Positions 8,235 to 16,771 of a stretch of 64,000 nt of DNA are shown here, piece after piece. The notes under the pieces are model-generated. The model saw only the letters and a list, made by a program, of their open reading frames with translations. It had not been told where the DNA came from and did not search any database. Position 1 is the first letter of the stretch; each line of letters begins with the position of its first letter. Position numbers and translations under genes: made by a program. Source of the stretch: Deltaproteobacteria bacterium (lineage in GTDB: Bacteria; Desulfobacterota; GWC2-55-46); the NCBI GenBank assembly GCA_019912665.1, contig JAIOIE010000008.1, positions 1 to 64,000 on the forward strand, in the 5' to 3' direction.

Positions 8235-9188
8235 CTAAACGCTCGCCATCTTCTCCATGAGCACGGGAGCAGGGGCGTGTATGCCGTCGTCCCATGAATG
8301 AGAGTCCATGAACTCCCATTTCCCGGGCTTCCTCCATATCTCCTGGGCGAGCTTATGGTTCAGCGCGTGGCCCGACCTGTAGGCTACTATGTTGCCTATG
8401 AGGGGAGCTCCAACAAGTGCTATATCGCCCATGAGGTCGAGGACCTTGTGCCTTACGAACTCGTCGGGGTACCTTAGGCCGCCTTCGTTCAGTATCTCGG
8501 TATCGCTTATGACTATGGCGTTGTCCAGCGAGCCGCCCTTTGCAAGGCCGTTGGCCCTCATCGTCTCCACATCCTTGAGGAAGCCGAAGGTGCGCGCGCT
8601 TCCGAGCTCTTTCCTGAAGACGTCCTTAGAGAAAGGCCTTGAAAACGACTGCTTTGCAAGGAACGGGTGCGCGAAATCTATCGAGTAATTTATCGAGAGC
8701 CCGGACCCGTCGGAAGGGAGGAGGAAGATATATTTATCGTCCTCTACCACTTTTATTGGCTTCTTGACGACCATGTACCGCCTCGGGGACGAAAGCGTGA
8801 CAAGCCCGGCGGACTCTATCATTCCAACGAAACCGGTAGCGCTTCCGTCGAGAATAGGCACCTCCGGACCGTCGAGCTCGACTATCGCGTTATCAACGCC
8901 CATGCCATAAAAAGCCGCCATAAGGTGCTCTATGGTGGAGACGGTCGCGCCCCGCGACCCTAGCGTGGTCGCGTATGACGTGGAGATTACGTTTGAGGAG
9001 ACTGCCCTTATGGCAGGTGCGCCAGGTAGGTCGCGCCTGAAAAAGGTTATGCCGGAATCTCCGCAGGAAGGGATGATCCTGGCATTCACTTCCCAGCCTG
9101 TATGGAGCCCGACTCCCCTGAACTCTATTATGTTTTTCAAAGTCTGCTGCATCATCATTATCGCTGTATGTAGCAATAAGTATGCCAT
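8235..9188 (-). CDS. lpxC: UDP-3-O-acyl-N-acetylglucosamine deacetylase
   Basis: LpxC is the zinc-dependent committed step of lipid A synthesis in the cytoplasm. The hallmark segments are present: FRGVGLHTG, the zinc-binding TIEHLMAAFYGMGVDNA, DGPEVPILDGSA, HKVLDLMGD (His and Asp ligands) and GHALNHKL. The frame from 9188 gives 317 residues; three consecutive methionines at residues 11-13 offer a 305-residue version closer to the family length. An AAAGG lies eight bases before the first ATG and no such site precedes the inner ones, so the start remains open. It appears monocistronic, ended by the terminator at 8194. Confidence 0.95.
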   Translation of the reverse strand: MAYLLLHTAIMMMQQTLKNIIEFRGVGLHTGWEVNARIIPSCGDSGITFFRRDLPGAPAIRAVSSNVISTSYATTLGSRGATVSTIEHLMAAFYGMGVDNAIVELDGPEVPILDGSATGFVGMIESAGLVTLSSPRRYMVVKKPIKVVEDDKYIFLLPSDGSGLSINYSIDFAHPFLAKQSFSRPFSKDVFRKELGSARTFGFLKDVETMRANGLAKGGSLDNAIVISDTEILNEGGLRYPDEFVRHKVLDLMGDIALVGAPLIGNIVAYRSGHALNHKLAQEIWRKPGKWEFMDSHSWDDGIHAPAPVLMEKMASV

Positions 9189-9288
9189 AAAAGAAACCTT
9201 TTGTTTTCGGGTATTTTTATAGTGAACCGATGGCGACAGTGTAGTTTTAATACCAAAAAATGGATTACTTTTCTCTTTTTTACAACAA

Positions 9289-9504
9289 CTATCGCCTGAA
9301 GAAGAGATAGAGCAAGAGGGTCAGGACAATGCTCACTATAATGGACGTGGCAAGCGGAAAGTAAAAGACAAAATTATCCCTTTTTACATAGATGTCTCCA
9401 GGCAGCTTCCCAAGATACGGTATCCTCGGGCCCAGAGAAACGAAAAGCCCGATGACCACTATAATTATACCTATTATGATTAAGGTCTTACCGACTCCTG
9501 GCAT
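9289..9504 (-). CDS. DUF2905 small membrane protein
   Basis: A 71-residue protein with two membrane helices (residues ~7-27 and ~47-69) around a loop containing LGPRIPYLGKLPGDIYVKRD. This is the DUF2905 pattern, a widespread family of unknown function. It follows a consensus-like promoter (9608-9636) after a leader of about 100 nt. Confidence 0.88.
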   Translation of the reverse strand: MPGVGKTLIIIGIIIVVIGLFVSLGPRIPYLGKLPGDIYVKRDNFVFYFPLATSIIVSIVLTLLLYLFFRR

Positions 9505-9601
9505 AAACGGCCTTAACTGAATGGGCGGATCCCCTTGAACTATGGTAATTCCAGCCGGTAGATTCTGCCCCGTATTCCATGCCCTTTAGCCCTGGGCCCA
9601 T

Positions 9602-9617
9602 AACCTAAGTATAGGTT
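9602..9617. promoter_or_regulatory. Palindrome over the -10 box (possible operator)
   Basis: AACCTA-AGTA-TAGGTT is a perfect six-base inverted repeat overlapping the -10 hexamer of the promoter at 9608-9636. A palindrome in this position is typical of repressor or MerR-type regulator sites; the regulator is unknown. Confidence 0.4.
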
Positions 9618-9636
9618 CGCGCCTATTGCCTGTCAA
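9608..9636 (-). promoter_or_regulatory. Strong sigma-70 promoter upstream of the DUF2905 gene
   Basis: Minus strand TTGACA, 17 nt, TATACT: a full -35 match and five of six at -10. It reads away from the phage block toward the DUF2905 gene. Confidence 0.75.
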
Positions 9637-9661
9637 CAGAAAGGAAAATAAACTGCGGGCT

Positions 9662-10015
9662 TTAATACTCGAAATGGTTTGCATCCCAGCCGACCTTTGT
9701 CCCGTAATCCTCTGGCCTCACACCGAACCTGCCGCCCCATCTCCCCCCGAGCGACTCCCATTTTTCGCCGAGCGGCCTGTAGGCCTCCCCGTCCGCGACG
9801 TATTTGCCCCCGATAAATAGGTTAAGGTCCACCGCGAGCCTTTCCCTGTGGGGCGAAGCCATGGTCCTGCTCTTTCCGGACTTAAGATAGAGCTTCTGCT
9901 GCTCTTCTGTCCTGTATGCCTCTCCAAAGGTGAGCTCAAACCCGTTCGAGTAAGCGGACCTTATAAGCTCTGCCACACTGGCCGTAAACCGCCTCTGCTT
10001 CTCTGAAAGCTCCAT
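9662..10015 (-). CDS. Phage lysin, peptidase M15 (D-Ala-D-Ala / L-Ala-D-Glu type)
   Basis: 117 residues with the zinc peptidase pattern SPHRERLAVDLNLF (the His and Asp of SxHxxGxAxD-type motifs) and a C-terminal WDANHFEY supplying the third ligand His. It resembles VanY/endolysin peptidases that cut the peptide stems of peptidoglycan. As the last gene of the phage-derived operon, next to a holin candidate, its likely role is host lysis and particle release. No signal peptide is seen, so export would need a holin. Confidence 0.85.
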   Translation of the reverse strand: MELSEKQRRFTASVAELIRSAYSNGFELTFGEAYRTEEQQKLYLKSGKSRTMASPHRERLAVDLNLFIGGKYVADGEAYRPLGEKWESLGGRWGGRFGVRPEDYGTKVGWDANHFEY

Positions 10016-10028
10016 CGGGTATTGTCTC

Positions 10029-10265
10029 CTACTTTAGCGTGAGATGCCCCGCGAGGTAAACGTATACGTCCTTGATTATCCAGAGCATGACCGCCCCGCA
10101 TATCCAGAGGAAGGCACTTACCGCGTTCTTCTTGGTCCTGAGAAGGTCCTTTACCGCTTCCTGCTCCGAAGGCGTGAAGGCGCAGGCCCCGAAATTCGAC
10201 GAGAGCTTCTCTGCTATCAATTCCGCCATCTCCTCCGCCGCCTTCCTTCCTTGAGCATCCATCAT
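10029..10265 (-). CDS. Small membrane protein, holin candidate
   Basis: 78 residues: a charged amphipathic N-terminal half, then a single hydrophobic helix (about residues 50-71, AFLWICGAVMLWIIKDVYVYL) and a short tail. No family was recognised. The position immediately before the lysin gene and the size suggest a holin; this is inferred from context only. Confidence 0.6.
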   Translation of the reverse strand: MMDAQGRKAAEEMAELIAEKLSSNFGACAFTPSEQEAVKDLLRTKKNAVSAFLWICGAVMLWIIKDVYVYLAGHLTLK

Positions 10266-10267
10266 GT

Positions 10268-10594
10268 CTACTCTTTCCTCTTTATGCCCCGGAGGACCAG
10301 GCCTTCATGGGCGAGTTCCGTTTCGAGGTCCACGACGAAGTTCTCCATTATGTACCTGGTCCTGTCCACGGTAACAAGCACGGGGTTGCCGCTCCCGTCA
10401 AGTTCGGCCCTTGTCCCGCACCCGGCCTCTATCTCCATTGCCGTAAGCGTGTCTATATTGAGCCTCGCGTGGGTAAGCCCGTCGGGTATCCCCGAAAACC
10501 TGAACATAGGGGCGTTTGCCTCGACAGGCAGGGTGTCTGCGCAGTAGCATGCCTTGATATTGCCTGAATCGTCGTGGAGCACCTCTGAATACAT
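10268..10594 (-). CDS. Hypothetical phage protein
   Basis: 108 residues, no recognised domain and no membrane helix. The text reads as a small beta-rich domain (ACYCADTLPVEANAP, then MEIEAGCGTRAELDGSG). It sits between tail and lysis genes with almost no intergenic space, so it is probably a real phage gene, perhaps a tail accessory. Confidence 0.6.
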   Translation of the reverse strand: MYSEVLHDDSGNIKACYCADTLPVEANAPMFRFSGIPDGLTHARLNIDTLTAMEIEAGCGTRAELDGSGNPVLVTVDRTRYIMENFVVDLETELAHEGLVLRGIKRKE

Positions 10595-10603
10595 ATCGCC
10601 TCC

Positions 10604-11053
10604 TTAGCTTGCGTGATAGTCCCAGAATACGAAAAAGGTCTCGCCGTTACCGTACGGCGCACGGACGAGCACCTCGTTGATATCCGAAACAGTGGAATGA
10701 ATATCCGTCTGGAGAAAGAGCTGCACATTGTACACCGAGCCGAGCTTGGTAAGGCTCGGGACATGGGAATACCTGCTGATAGTTACATAGAAATCACCGC
10801 CGCTCGCGGCTGAAAAGCTGCCTCGCATGAGATTGAGCTTGGCAACAGTCACGACCGAATCGGCGAGCAGAACGCTCTTGCTGTTTATTCCGTCATGGTC
10901 GTGGTCCCTTGCCGGGGTGAAGCTTTCACCCAGCCACTCCTTGAGATGCACAAGATTCCGCCTTATCCCCTCCATAAGGGCCGTGTCAATGGGACTGTCA
11001 GCGTCGGTCTGCGCCTCGGTTATCTCGTTCCAATTGTACGTCGGGTCTGCCAT
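10604..11053 (-). CDS. Hypothetical phage tail-region protein
   Basis: 149 residues, unrecognised. It has an N-terminal helical stretch (ALMEGIRRNLVHLKEWLGESF) followed by HDHDGINSK and a beta-rich C-terminal half. HDHDG-type segments occur in some phage tail-fibre and collar proteins, but that is weak evidence. It lies 8 nt after the tail hub gene and is likely part of the tail module. Confidence 0.6.
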   Translation of the reverse strand: MADPTYNWNEITEAQTDADSPIDTALMEGIRRNLVHLKEWLGESFTPARDHDHDGINSKSVLLADSVVTVAKLNLMRGSFSAASGGDFYVTISRYSHVPSLTKLGSVYNVQLFLQTDIHSTVSDINEVLVRAPYGNGETFFVFWDYHAS

Positions 11054-11061
11054 AAGACCTC

Positions 11062-12780
11062 CTACCAGATATAATATCCGTCCTCGCCGCCCGTTAAGTT
11101 GCCTGCCCCGCTCACAAAACCGTATGCCTTTTCTTTTTCCGAGGCTTCCCCGTAATCGGCCTGGCCGGACGCGGCTATGAAGGCGTATCTCCTGTGCATC
11201 TTAGTCTCTACGGCCTCGATAGAGACCTTGTGCGTCGAAAAATCGGGCCTTACGCTCGTAAGCATGAGCCGGTTCCTAACCCAGCCGTCCATGCCCATAC
11301 CGCAGGCTTCGTTAGTGGTGCAGTCCTTCAAATCGGAGGGCTTTATGAACCGGTCCATGAACGCGATGCTGTTCATGTCTATCTCAAAGCTTGCAGCGGC
11401 AACCGGATCGCGGAACCTGTTGAGGAGCTTCTGGGCGAGTGCCGCCGCATGAGCATCCCCTTTTCCGCCGCTTATAAAGACCGGGCCGCTCGCGTAGGAA
11501 TACGGGAGTTCCGAGATGACTACAATTACCCTTATGTACCTGTTCCTGTCAGTATCGAAGATCTGGTACTTGCCATCCTGCGATAGCCTGACCGGCTCAC
11601 CTGGAAGCCCTCCCGGCGCCCTCCAGGCCAGGGTCATTGCCGTGCTGTCGTAAACAAGGGTCCCCTCTCCTGACCCGTTGCCCTTCGATACATGGTAGAC
11701 CCTTACCCCGCTTATCCCTTCTGGCTGCATGAAGGCGAGCGAGCGCATCCACCTGCTCTTTATCACCCTGGTGCTTGCCTCATTCCACTCGGACCGATCC
11801 TGCGATGCCGCGTCCACCGCGATTATCGCAGACTCGAAGTTCTCCTCCCTGTCCCCGCCTGACTCGTCGTAGTCGAAATAAACCACGATTCGGTTATAGA
11901 AGCCGTCGCGCGAGCCGCTCTTCAGGGTGAAAGAGCTTTCGAGTATCGTCTTTTCCGTCCACTCCTCGACCTCCTCCCATGGCGCGGGCGGGGCGAAGAC
12001 CTTGAATGAGACCTTCTCGCCGTCATGGACGATGAATGAGTTGGTCTCGGACTGCAGCTCGTTCAGGTACTGGTTAGCATCTTTGGTTTCCGTGAGCACC
12101 CTTTCGAAACGCCATCCGGCAAGCCACATATCCCGTTCCCGCACGAAGCCGTCGAGGTCTATGAAGGAAGGGTCTATCTTAATCCGGTTTATCAGGATAT
12201 CGGTCATTATGTCGACCGGGTTCATCCCCGTGTAATCGATTACTTCGGTCCTCGACTCGCTCTCGACGGGTATCTTCGTTGACGCGTCTTTCAGGTCGTC
12301 GGCGATGACTATAGTAAGCTCGTCGCCCTTTCTGGACCAGTCTATAATCTTTCCCGAAAACGTCGCGGCGTAGTCGGGATAACTGAACCCGGGGGCCAGG
12401 AACCCGTCTTTCCGGACCGCGCGCCTGTTCTTGAGATACTTACCCGAAACGATGGGCGTGAAGTTCTCCCTTCCGGATATGACGGCGGTGAGCTGACCTC
12501 TTGTCGAGTACCCGGCCTTGGGGTCGAGCCTGTTCTGAAGTGACGAGACAGACTTGAGCGCCGGGACGACACCCGGGAGCTCGTCGCTTCCGGCCGCGAA
12601 CGCGCTCCCGTCGGCAGCGTGTTCCCCTTCAGCCATGAACCGGACTATCGGGAGCCCGTTCCTCCCATGGTACCCGAAGCGCACTGTGCCGCCGTCAAGT
12701 TCGAGCTCCACGACTACATTGGGCGAATTGACTCCCCTCTCGAGCTCGCGCATGAATCTCTTGGTCAGGCTGATCGCCAT
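11062..12780 (-). CDS. Phage tail hub / baseplate-type protein
   Basis: 572 residues, no signal peptide or membrane segment. The N-terminus (MAISLTKRFMRELERGVNSP) is followed by beta-rich repeats and segments such as DRFIKPSDLKDCTTNEACG. The layout resembles large tail-tip or hub proteins of siphophages, which sit between the distal tail protein and the fibres. Assignment rests on size, composition and position. A 72-nt gap without features separates it from the spike gene upstream. Confidence 0.55.
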   Translation of the reverse strand: MAISLTKRFMRELERGVNSPNVVVELELDGGTVRFGYHGRNGLPIVRFMAEGEHAADGSAFAAGSDELPGVVPALKSVSSLQNRLDPKAGYSTRGQLTAVISGRENFTPIVSGKYLKNRRAVRKDGFLAPGFSYPDYAATFSGKIIDWSRKGDELTIVIADDLKDASTKIPVESESRTEVIDYTGMNPVDIMTDILINRIKIDPSFIDLDGFVRERDMWLAGWRFERVLTETKDANQYLNELQSETNSFIVHDGEKVSFKVFAPPAPWEEVEEWTEKTILESSFTLKSGSRDGFYNRIVVYFDYDESGGDREENFESAIIAVDAASQDRSEWNEASTRVIKSRWMRSLAFMQPEGISGVRVYHVSKGNGSGEGTLVYDSTAMTLAWRAPGGLPGEPVRLSQDGKYQIFDTDRNRYIRVIVVISELPYSYASGPVFISGGKGDAHAAALAQKLLNRFRDPVAAASFEIDMNSIAFMDRFIKPSDLKDCTTNEACGMGMDGWVRNRLMLTSVRPDFSTHKVSIEAVETKMHRRYAFIAASGQADYGEASEKEKAYGFVSGAGNLTGGEDGYYIW

Positions 12781-12852
12781 CCGGTCTCCTCTGCCGGATA
12801 TTTCAGCATCCGGCCCTGAGCTGCGTTCTTCAGCAATTGCAACTTCAGAAAT

Positions 12853-14667
12853 TTATAGATCGATAGCTCCCCAGGTCTTCCATGTCCCTGGTGTACCTGC
12901 GCTAATGCATATCCTCCCGACCTTTCCGCCCCCTGATGGCGCGGCGGCGTAGATGATATCCGAGGTTTTCCAAGTCCCGGTAATCGGGTTAGAGGCAAGC
13001 CCTCTCATTTCAAGCAGCGGCCCGGCCCACTTCATCGAGACCGGGTCCGCAAACAGAGCATCAACTCCGCCTGCCGTGCGAGGCTGCCAGGGATAGCCGT
13101 TGACATAAAAACCGTCATCATAAAGCCGCTCTATGGCCAGGAGCGGGATATCAGCGTATTTATCGTAACTTCCCGCAGAGGTCCCCCTGTAGACCCTCAA
13201 GACGGCGTTCCGTTTCCGGCCTCCGAAAGTAACCACCATCAACGCGCCGCTCCCGTCCGTGGTAAGCGCAAGGTTCAATTCGCCGCTTGAATCGTTCATG
13301 CCTACCATCCGGACCGGGTCATATAGGAGCTGAAGCCGGTAGTAATATGTCCCGGTCGCCTCACCCCATGTAATTGTGGAGTTGGCCTGAAGCGTGCTTA
13401 TTGCGTAAATACTGCCGCTCCCGCAATCGAGAGCGTGGTCAAGCTCAGGGGTCTCTCGATACCCAATGACCCCTCTCTTACTAAGAAGGTGGGAGTAACT
13501 GTTCCACGCCGATATGGCGGAGCCGGCACTGTCCTTGACGAGCATACCTCCTACGTCCGCAAGAGCTATCTGTCCTTTCTTGGTCGCCAGCTTCCCGCAG
13601 TTCTCGACCGTAACCAGATAATTCGGGTGAGTCTGCAAGTCGTACTGGTCATAAGACCCCGGCATGTCATCATGGTTGACGACGAAGTTCACGCCCCGCA
13701 TGGAAATCATATGCTGGTGGTCTGAGGTAGCAAGGAGCTTAATCCTCGGCGCGCTCCCTGCCCAGAGGTACATTCCATCGAGGACGACGGAACTATTCTC
13801 AATGACCAGCTGCTCCATATCCTCTGCCTCGTCGTGCCAGCCAGAGCAGACGATACCCACGCTGTCCTGAATCTTGTGATATCCACCGATGATGTTCCGT
13901 ATCTGCCCGCCGTTGCACCCGGTCACGTATATCCCGTATGCTTCCGGCTGCGTTCCCGATGAATCGATGAAAACGACTTGCGATATGTCGAGCCCGTCCC
14001 CCAGGTTCGCAATCTGAATCTGATAATCAGTCCCCCTTGCGTAAGCGCAAAAGATGCGCCTGATGGTCAGGAGATCGAGATATTGAGAGGTTGTCTTTAT
14101 GGATTGATGGAGGTTATCGGTGCGAATATCGAATATCTCCGCGCTTGAAGCGACGAATATGCCCCTGCCAGTCACGGTGGCATGGTTATCGTTCTTTATC
14201 TTGAAATTACCGAGGCGGTTTGACGGCACATTGGGGTAGCTTGTAGTCCACCCCGAGGCATCGGTGCTGTTTACGAGGAAAACGAACCCGCCATTAAGAG
14301 AAGCCCCGGCGAGTATGGAAATGGTTGTGCCTCTGCCGTGCCCTACTACGTCCACTCCCACAGGAATGACTACAGAGCTTAAGACCCCGTGATTCCTTCC
14401 CAGGCGCACGAGTCCGCCGCCCAGGCTCTCCATATGATCAACTGCATCCTGAATGGCTTCGCTGTCGTCCGTCCCGTCGTCGGCGGCCCCGAAGGCCCGC
14501 ACGTCAACCCAGGGACCTTTGGCCATGAGGTCGGCATAGACGTTCGTGCCCTTATGCGTCCCGTCCTCGCTGTGCTCGATGAGAACCAGCCTGTTGAGTG
14601 TATCGGCCTTTGCGGGGTGCTCCGCCCCCACCATCTCCTCGTTATACATTATGCGATGGTCTGCCAT
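12853..14667 (-). CDS. Tail spike with pectate-lyase-like beta-helix
   Basis: 604 residues. Residues ~45-75 contain VDVRAFGAADDGTDDSEAIQ, the typical entry into a right-handed parallel beta-helix of the pectate lyase 3 / glycosyl hydrolase 28 type. A long repetitive beta region follows. Such proteins are phage tail spikes that bind or cleave surface polysaccharide. The C-terminus (WKTSDIIYAAAPSGG) resembles phage C-terminal receptor-binding repeats. Its presence implies the particle recognises a cell-surface glycan, relevant whether the cluster is a prophage or a transfer agent. Confidence 0.8.
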   Translation of the reverse strand: MADHRIMYNEEMVGAEHPAKADTLNRLVLIEHSEDGTHKGTNVYADLMAKGPWVDVRAFGAADDGTDDSEAIQDAVDHMESLGGGLVRLGRNHGVLSSVVIPVGVDVVGHGRGTTISILAGASLNGGFVFLVNSTDASGWTTSYPNVPSNRLGNFKIKNDNHATVTGRGIFVASSAEIFDIRTDNLHQSIKTTSQYLDLLTIRRIFCAYARGTDYQIQIANLGDGLDISQVVFIDSSGTQPEAYGIYVTGCNGGQIRNIIGGYHKIQDSVGIVCSGWHDEAEDMEQLVIENSSVVLDGMYLWAGSAPRIKLLATSDHQHMISMRGVNFVVNHDDMPGSYDQYDLQTHPNYLVTVENCGKLATKKGQIALADVGGMLVKDSAGSAISAWNSYSHLLSKRGVIGYRETPELDHALDCGSGSIYAISTLQANSTITWGEATGTYYYRLQLLYDPVRMVGMNDSSGELNLALTTDGSGALMVVTFGGRKRNAVLRVYRGTSAGSYDKYADIPLLAIERLYDDGFYVNGYPWQPRTAGGVDALFADPVSMKWAGPLLEMRGLASNPITGTWKTSDIIYAAAPSGGGKVGRICISAGTPGTWKTWGAIDL

Positions 14668-14675
14668 TCCGCTCC

Positions 14676-15449
14676 TTATTCCTTTCTCCCGGTAAGGTTC
14701 AGGCTTATGTCCCTGCTCTTCCCGCCATGCTTCAGAGGGTTTGAGAACCTCGGCTCAGGCCTCATAAGGAATACCTCCTCAGGATGACCGGAAGGCTCCC
14801 ACATGACAAAAAAATTCTTCAGCCCGTTCAAAGACCGCCACTCGGCTATTTTTTCGTACAGTGCCGGGTCTGCGTCATCGAACCTCAGTGATATCGACCT
14901 TTCGATGTAATGCGCGTGCGTCCCGGCGAGGTATCCCCCCTGACTGAGATTAACGCTCGCCTTCGTCTCCTCCTCATGTGGGTCATACGAGGCAGTCGCG
15001 TAGTCAAGCTCGGTCCCCGTTCCCCAGGCTGCAATTGCAATGCAGGGGGCCGCGGTCGCGTCCTCGATTACGAGCCTCCAGTACCTGTATGCCCCTGGGT
15101 TTGTGAATTCCCTTACGAACGATCTGTCCGATGGAGGGGTGAAAGGGGCGAGGGCATCATCATAGACCTCGCCGTCGATCGAGTACTGAAGCGAAATGCG
15201 CGCCCCGGTTGTCGAGAGGTTATGCCCGGATACTGCCAGGTAATCGGCCTCTTCCGAATTTCCGGCGCCTGCGTCGAATGTTATGTAATGCGGCCCCGCG
15301 GCATCGGCTGCTATCCACATATTCGTCTCCATCATGTTCGATATGTATGCCACATCGAAACCGGAAAACGTGGAGCTCGCGCTCAATGTCGATCCCTCGC
15401 TGCCCAGCATGTTTTTCCAGAAGAACTTTATTTTCGCCCAGCCCGCCAT
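14676..15449 (-). CDS. Phage distal tail-type protein
   Basis: 257 residues. An N-terminal jelly-roll-like region (ITFDAGAGNSEEADYLAVSG, then YRYWRLVIED) resembles discoidin-type carbohydrate-binding folds seen in tail proteins. The C-terminal half (YIERSISLRFDDADPALYEK) resembles siphophage distal tail proteins. It follows the tape measure gene by 13 nt, the usual place for the distal tail protein. The family assignment is by pattern and context. Confidence 0.6.
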   Translation of the reverse strand: MAGWAKIKFFWKNMLGSEGSTLSASSTFSGFDVAYISNMMETNMWIAADAAGPHYITFDAGAGNSEEADYLAVSGHNLSTTGARISLQYSIDGEVYDDALAPFTPPSDRSFVREFTNPGAYRYWRLVIEDATAAPCIAIAAWGTGTELDYATASYDPHEEETKASVNLSQGGYLAGTHAHYIERSISLRFDDADPALYEKIAEWRSLNGLKNFFVMWEPSGHPEEVFLMRPEPRFSNPLKHGGKSRDISLNLTGRKE

Positions 15450-15462
15450 TATGTTTTTGCTC

Positions 15463-16377
15463 CTACATGGTACTCATGCTGAGGGATATGTTCCTGTCGC
15501 CAGCATCCCGCATGGCAGGGATTATGTTGTCCTCGATTATCTTCTGCCAGTTCTGCTCCGATAGCGGGTTATATATCTGGATCGTTATGAACTGGGTCGG
15601 CCTTTCGTCCTCGAGCCTCGCTGGCACCGGGTAAGCGCCTGGGGAGCCACCTGAATACTGCGGGTTGGCCCTGCCCCCCGTGCTTATGGAAGAGGTCGCG
15701 CCCTTGGGGGTGGTGCTTCTTATCTGCTCGACCCTGGCCAGCCCTGCCGCGATCGCCGCAGCTGCGGCAGCCGCGCCGAGTGCCGGACCTACCACGGGGA
15801 TAGGGGCCAGCGCGGCATACGCGCCCTGTGCCGCCCTGTAGGTCTGTATTACGGTCTCCGCTATGGCAAAGGCCTTCATAGCCTCGAACATGGCCCTGTT
15901 CTTGCTCCCGGTCGCTATGAAAAGGTTCTGGAGCGTATTCGAGAGCATGGAGGCCGCGGTCTGGGCGTACATGAGCCTTGTAGCCCACGACGCCCTTTCC
16001 ATCTCCTCGGTCTCCCTGAGGTGCCCTCCCGTAAGAGCGGCCTCTTCGGATAAGAGCCTCTCCCTCTCTTCCATTTGAAACCGGCTCATGTCCTTGAGCC
16101 TTTTCATCCGTTCTTCCTCTCCGGCCAGGAAACCATCGCTTAGCGGCTCTATCCGGGGGAGGTCTGTAATACTCTTTTTAAGCCCGGAGAACGCCCTCTC
16201 GACCGCGAGCAGGTCTTTTTCCGCAGATGACGAGAACCTTCTAAAGCCTTTCGCGTTCAGCTTTTCAAGCTCCGAGGCAATCTCCTCGACCGCGGTCCTG
16301 GTCCTTTTCCTTAAACCGTCAAGGCCTGAAGGGCCTTCCCCGGATTTTGCCGATATTTCCATTTCGCTCTCAGCCAT
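15463..16377 (-). CDS. Short tape measure protein
   Basis: 304 residues from the ATG at 16377, which has GAGGGGAAAGGGA directly before it; a longer open frame upstream overlaps the previous gene. The first ~190 residues are charged and helical (RMKRLKDMSRFQMEERERLL), followed by KAFAIAETVIQTYRAAQGAY and an Ala-rich hydrophobic stretch VGPALGAAAAAAAIAAGLAR, the typical end of tape measure proteins. If length sets tail length as in other phages, the tail would be short, roughly 45 nm. It overlaps the frameshifted chaperone gene by 8 nt. Confidence 0.75.
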   Translation of the reverse strand: MAESEMEISAKSGEGPSGLDGLRKRTRTAVEEIASELEKLNAKGFRRFSSSAEKDLLAVERAFSGLKKSITDLPRIEPLSDGFLAGEEERMKRLKDMSRFQMEERERLLSEEAALTGGHLRETEEMERASWATRLMYAQTAASMLSNTLQNLFIATGSKNRAMFEAMKAFAIAETVIQTYRAAQGAYAALAPIPVVGPALGAAAAAAAIAAGLARVEQIRSTTPKGATSSISTGGRANPQYSGGSPGAYPVPARLEDERPTQFITIQIYNPLSEQNWQKIIEDNIIPAMRDAGDRNISLSMSTM

Positions 16378-16771
16378 TCCCTTTCCCCTCGCGCGCGGAC
16401 CTTTCTTTTTCGAATATCTCGATCGCTTCGATAAGCCAACAGGGCTGCTCTGAAAGCCCACCATCCAGGTAATGCTGCCCTGTCGCTTCGAGACGGAAGA
16501 CAAGGCCTATCAGCTTCTGCGTCTCTTCGTCGAAGTAGCTCAAGGGGCATTCGTACAGCCGTTTGTCCCCGAGGCTCATTACTTTTTGGCAGCGCTTTTG
16601 CTTGAGCTCTCGCGTAATCCCGGGCGTATACTCGTCCACTGCCCGGGCCTCTTCGGAAAGGCCCTTGAAGTTACAGCAGTTCCTGGCCTCCCTGTCCCTC
16701 TCGGTGCAGTTTTCGCATTGAAAGGGGCTCCCGCCCGCGGTCTTGAAAGCCCAGCGGAAGCCCGCAGTCAG
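16370..16771 (-). CDS. Tail assembly chaperone, frameshift extension (GT-like)
   Basis: An open frame of 133 codons reached from the preceding 124-codon gene by a -1 shift at 16771-16777. The joined product is about 257 residues, like gpGT of phage lambda. The extension contains CENC, nine residues, CC near its start (QCENCTERDREARNCC), a possible metal-binding site not expected in this role. A GTG at 16639 could also start the last 89 codons alone, but it lacks a good ribosome binding site. The position, just before the tape measure gene, is exactly where G/GT pairs occur. Confidence 0.75.
   Translation of the reverse strand: MTAGFRWAFKTAGGSPFQCENCTERDREARNCCNFKGLSEEARAVDEYTPGITRELKQKRCQKVMSLGDKRLYECPLSYFDEETQKLIGLVFRLEATGQHYLDGGLSEQPCWLIEAIEIFEKERSAREGKGNG

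Noticed and set aside
9505-9661. Possible attachment site left of the phage block
   Set aside because: Comparing this region with 25962-26177 by eye gave only 7-base matches such as CTGTCAA; no convincing direct repeat was found, and neither edge lies in a tRNA.
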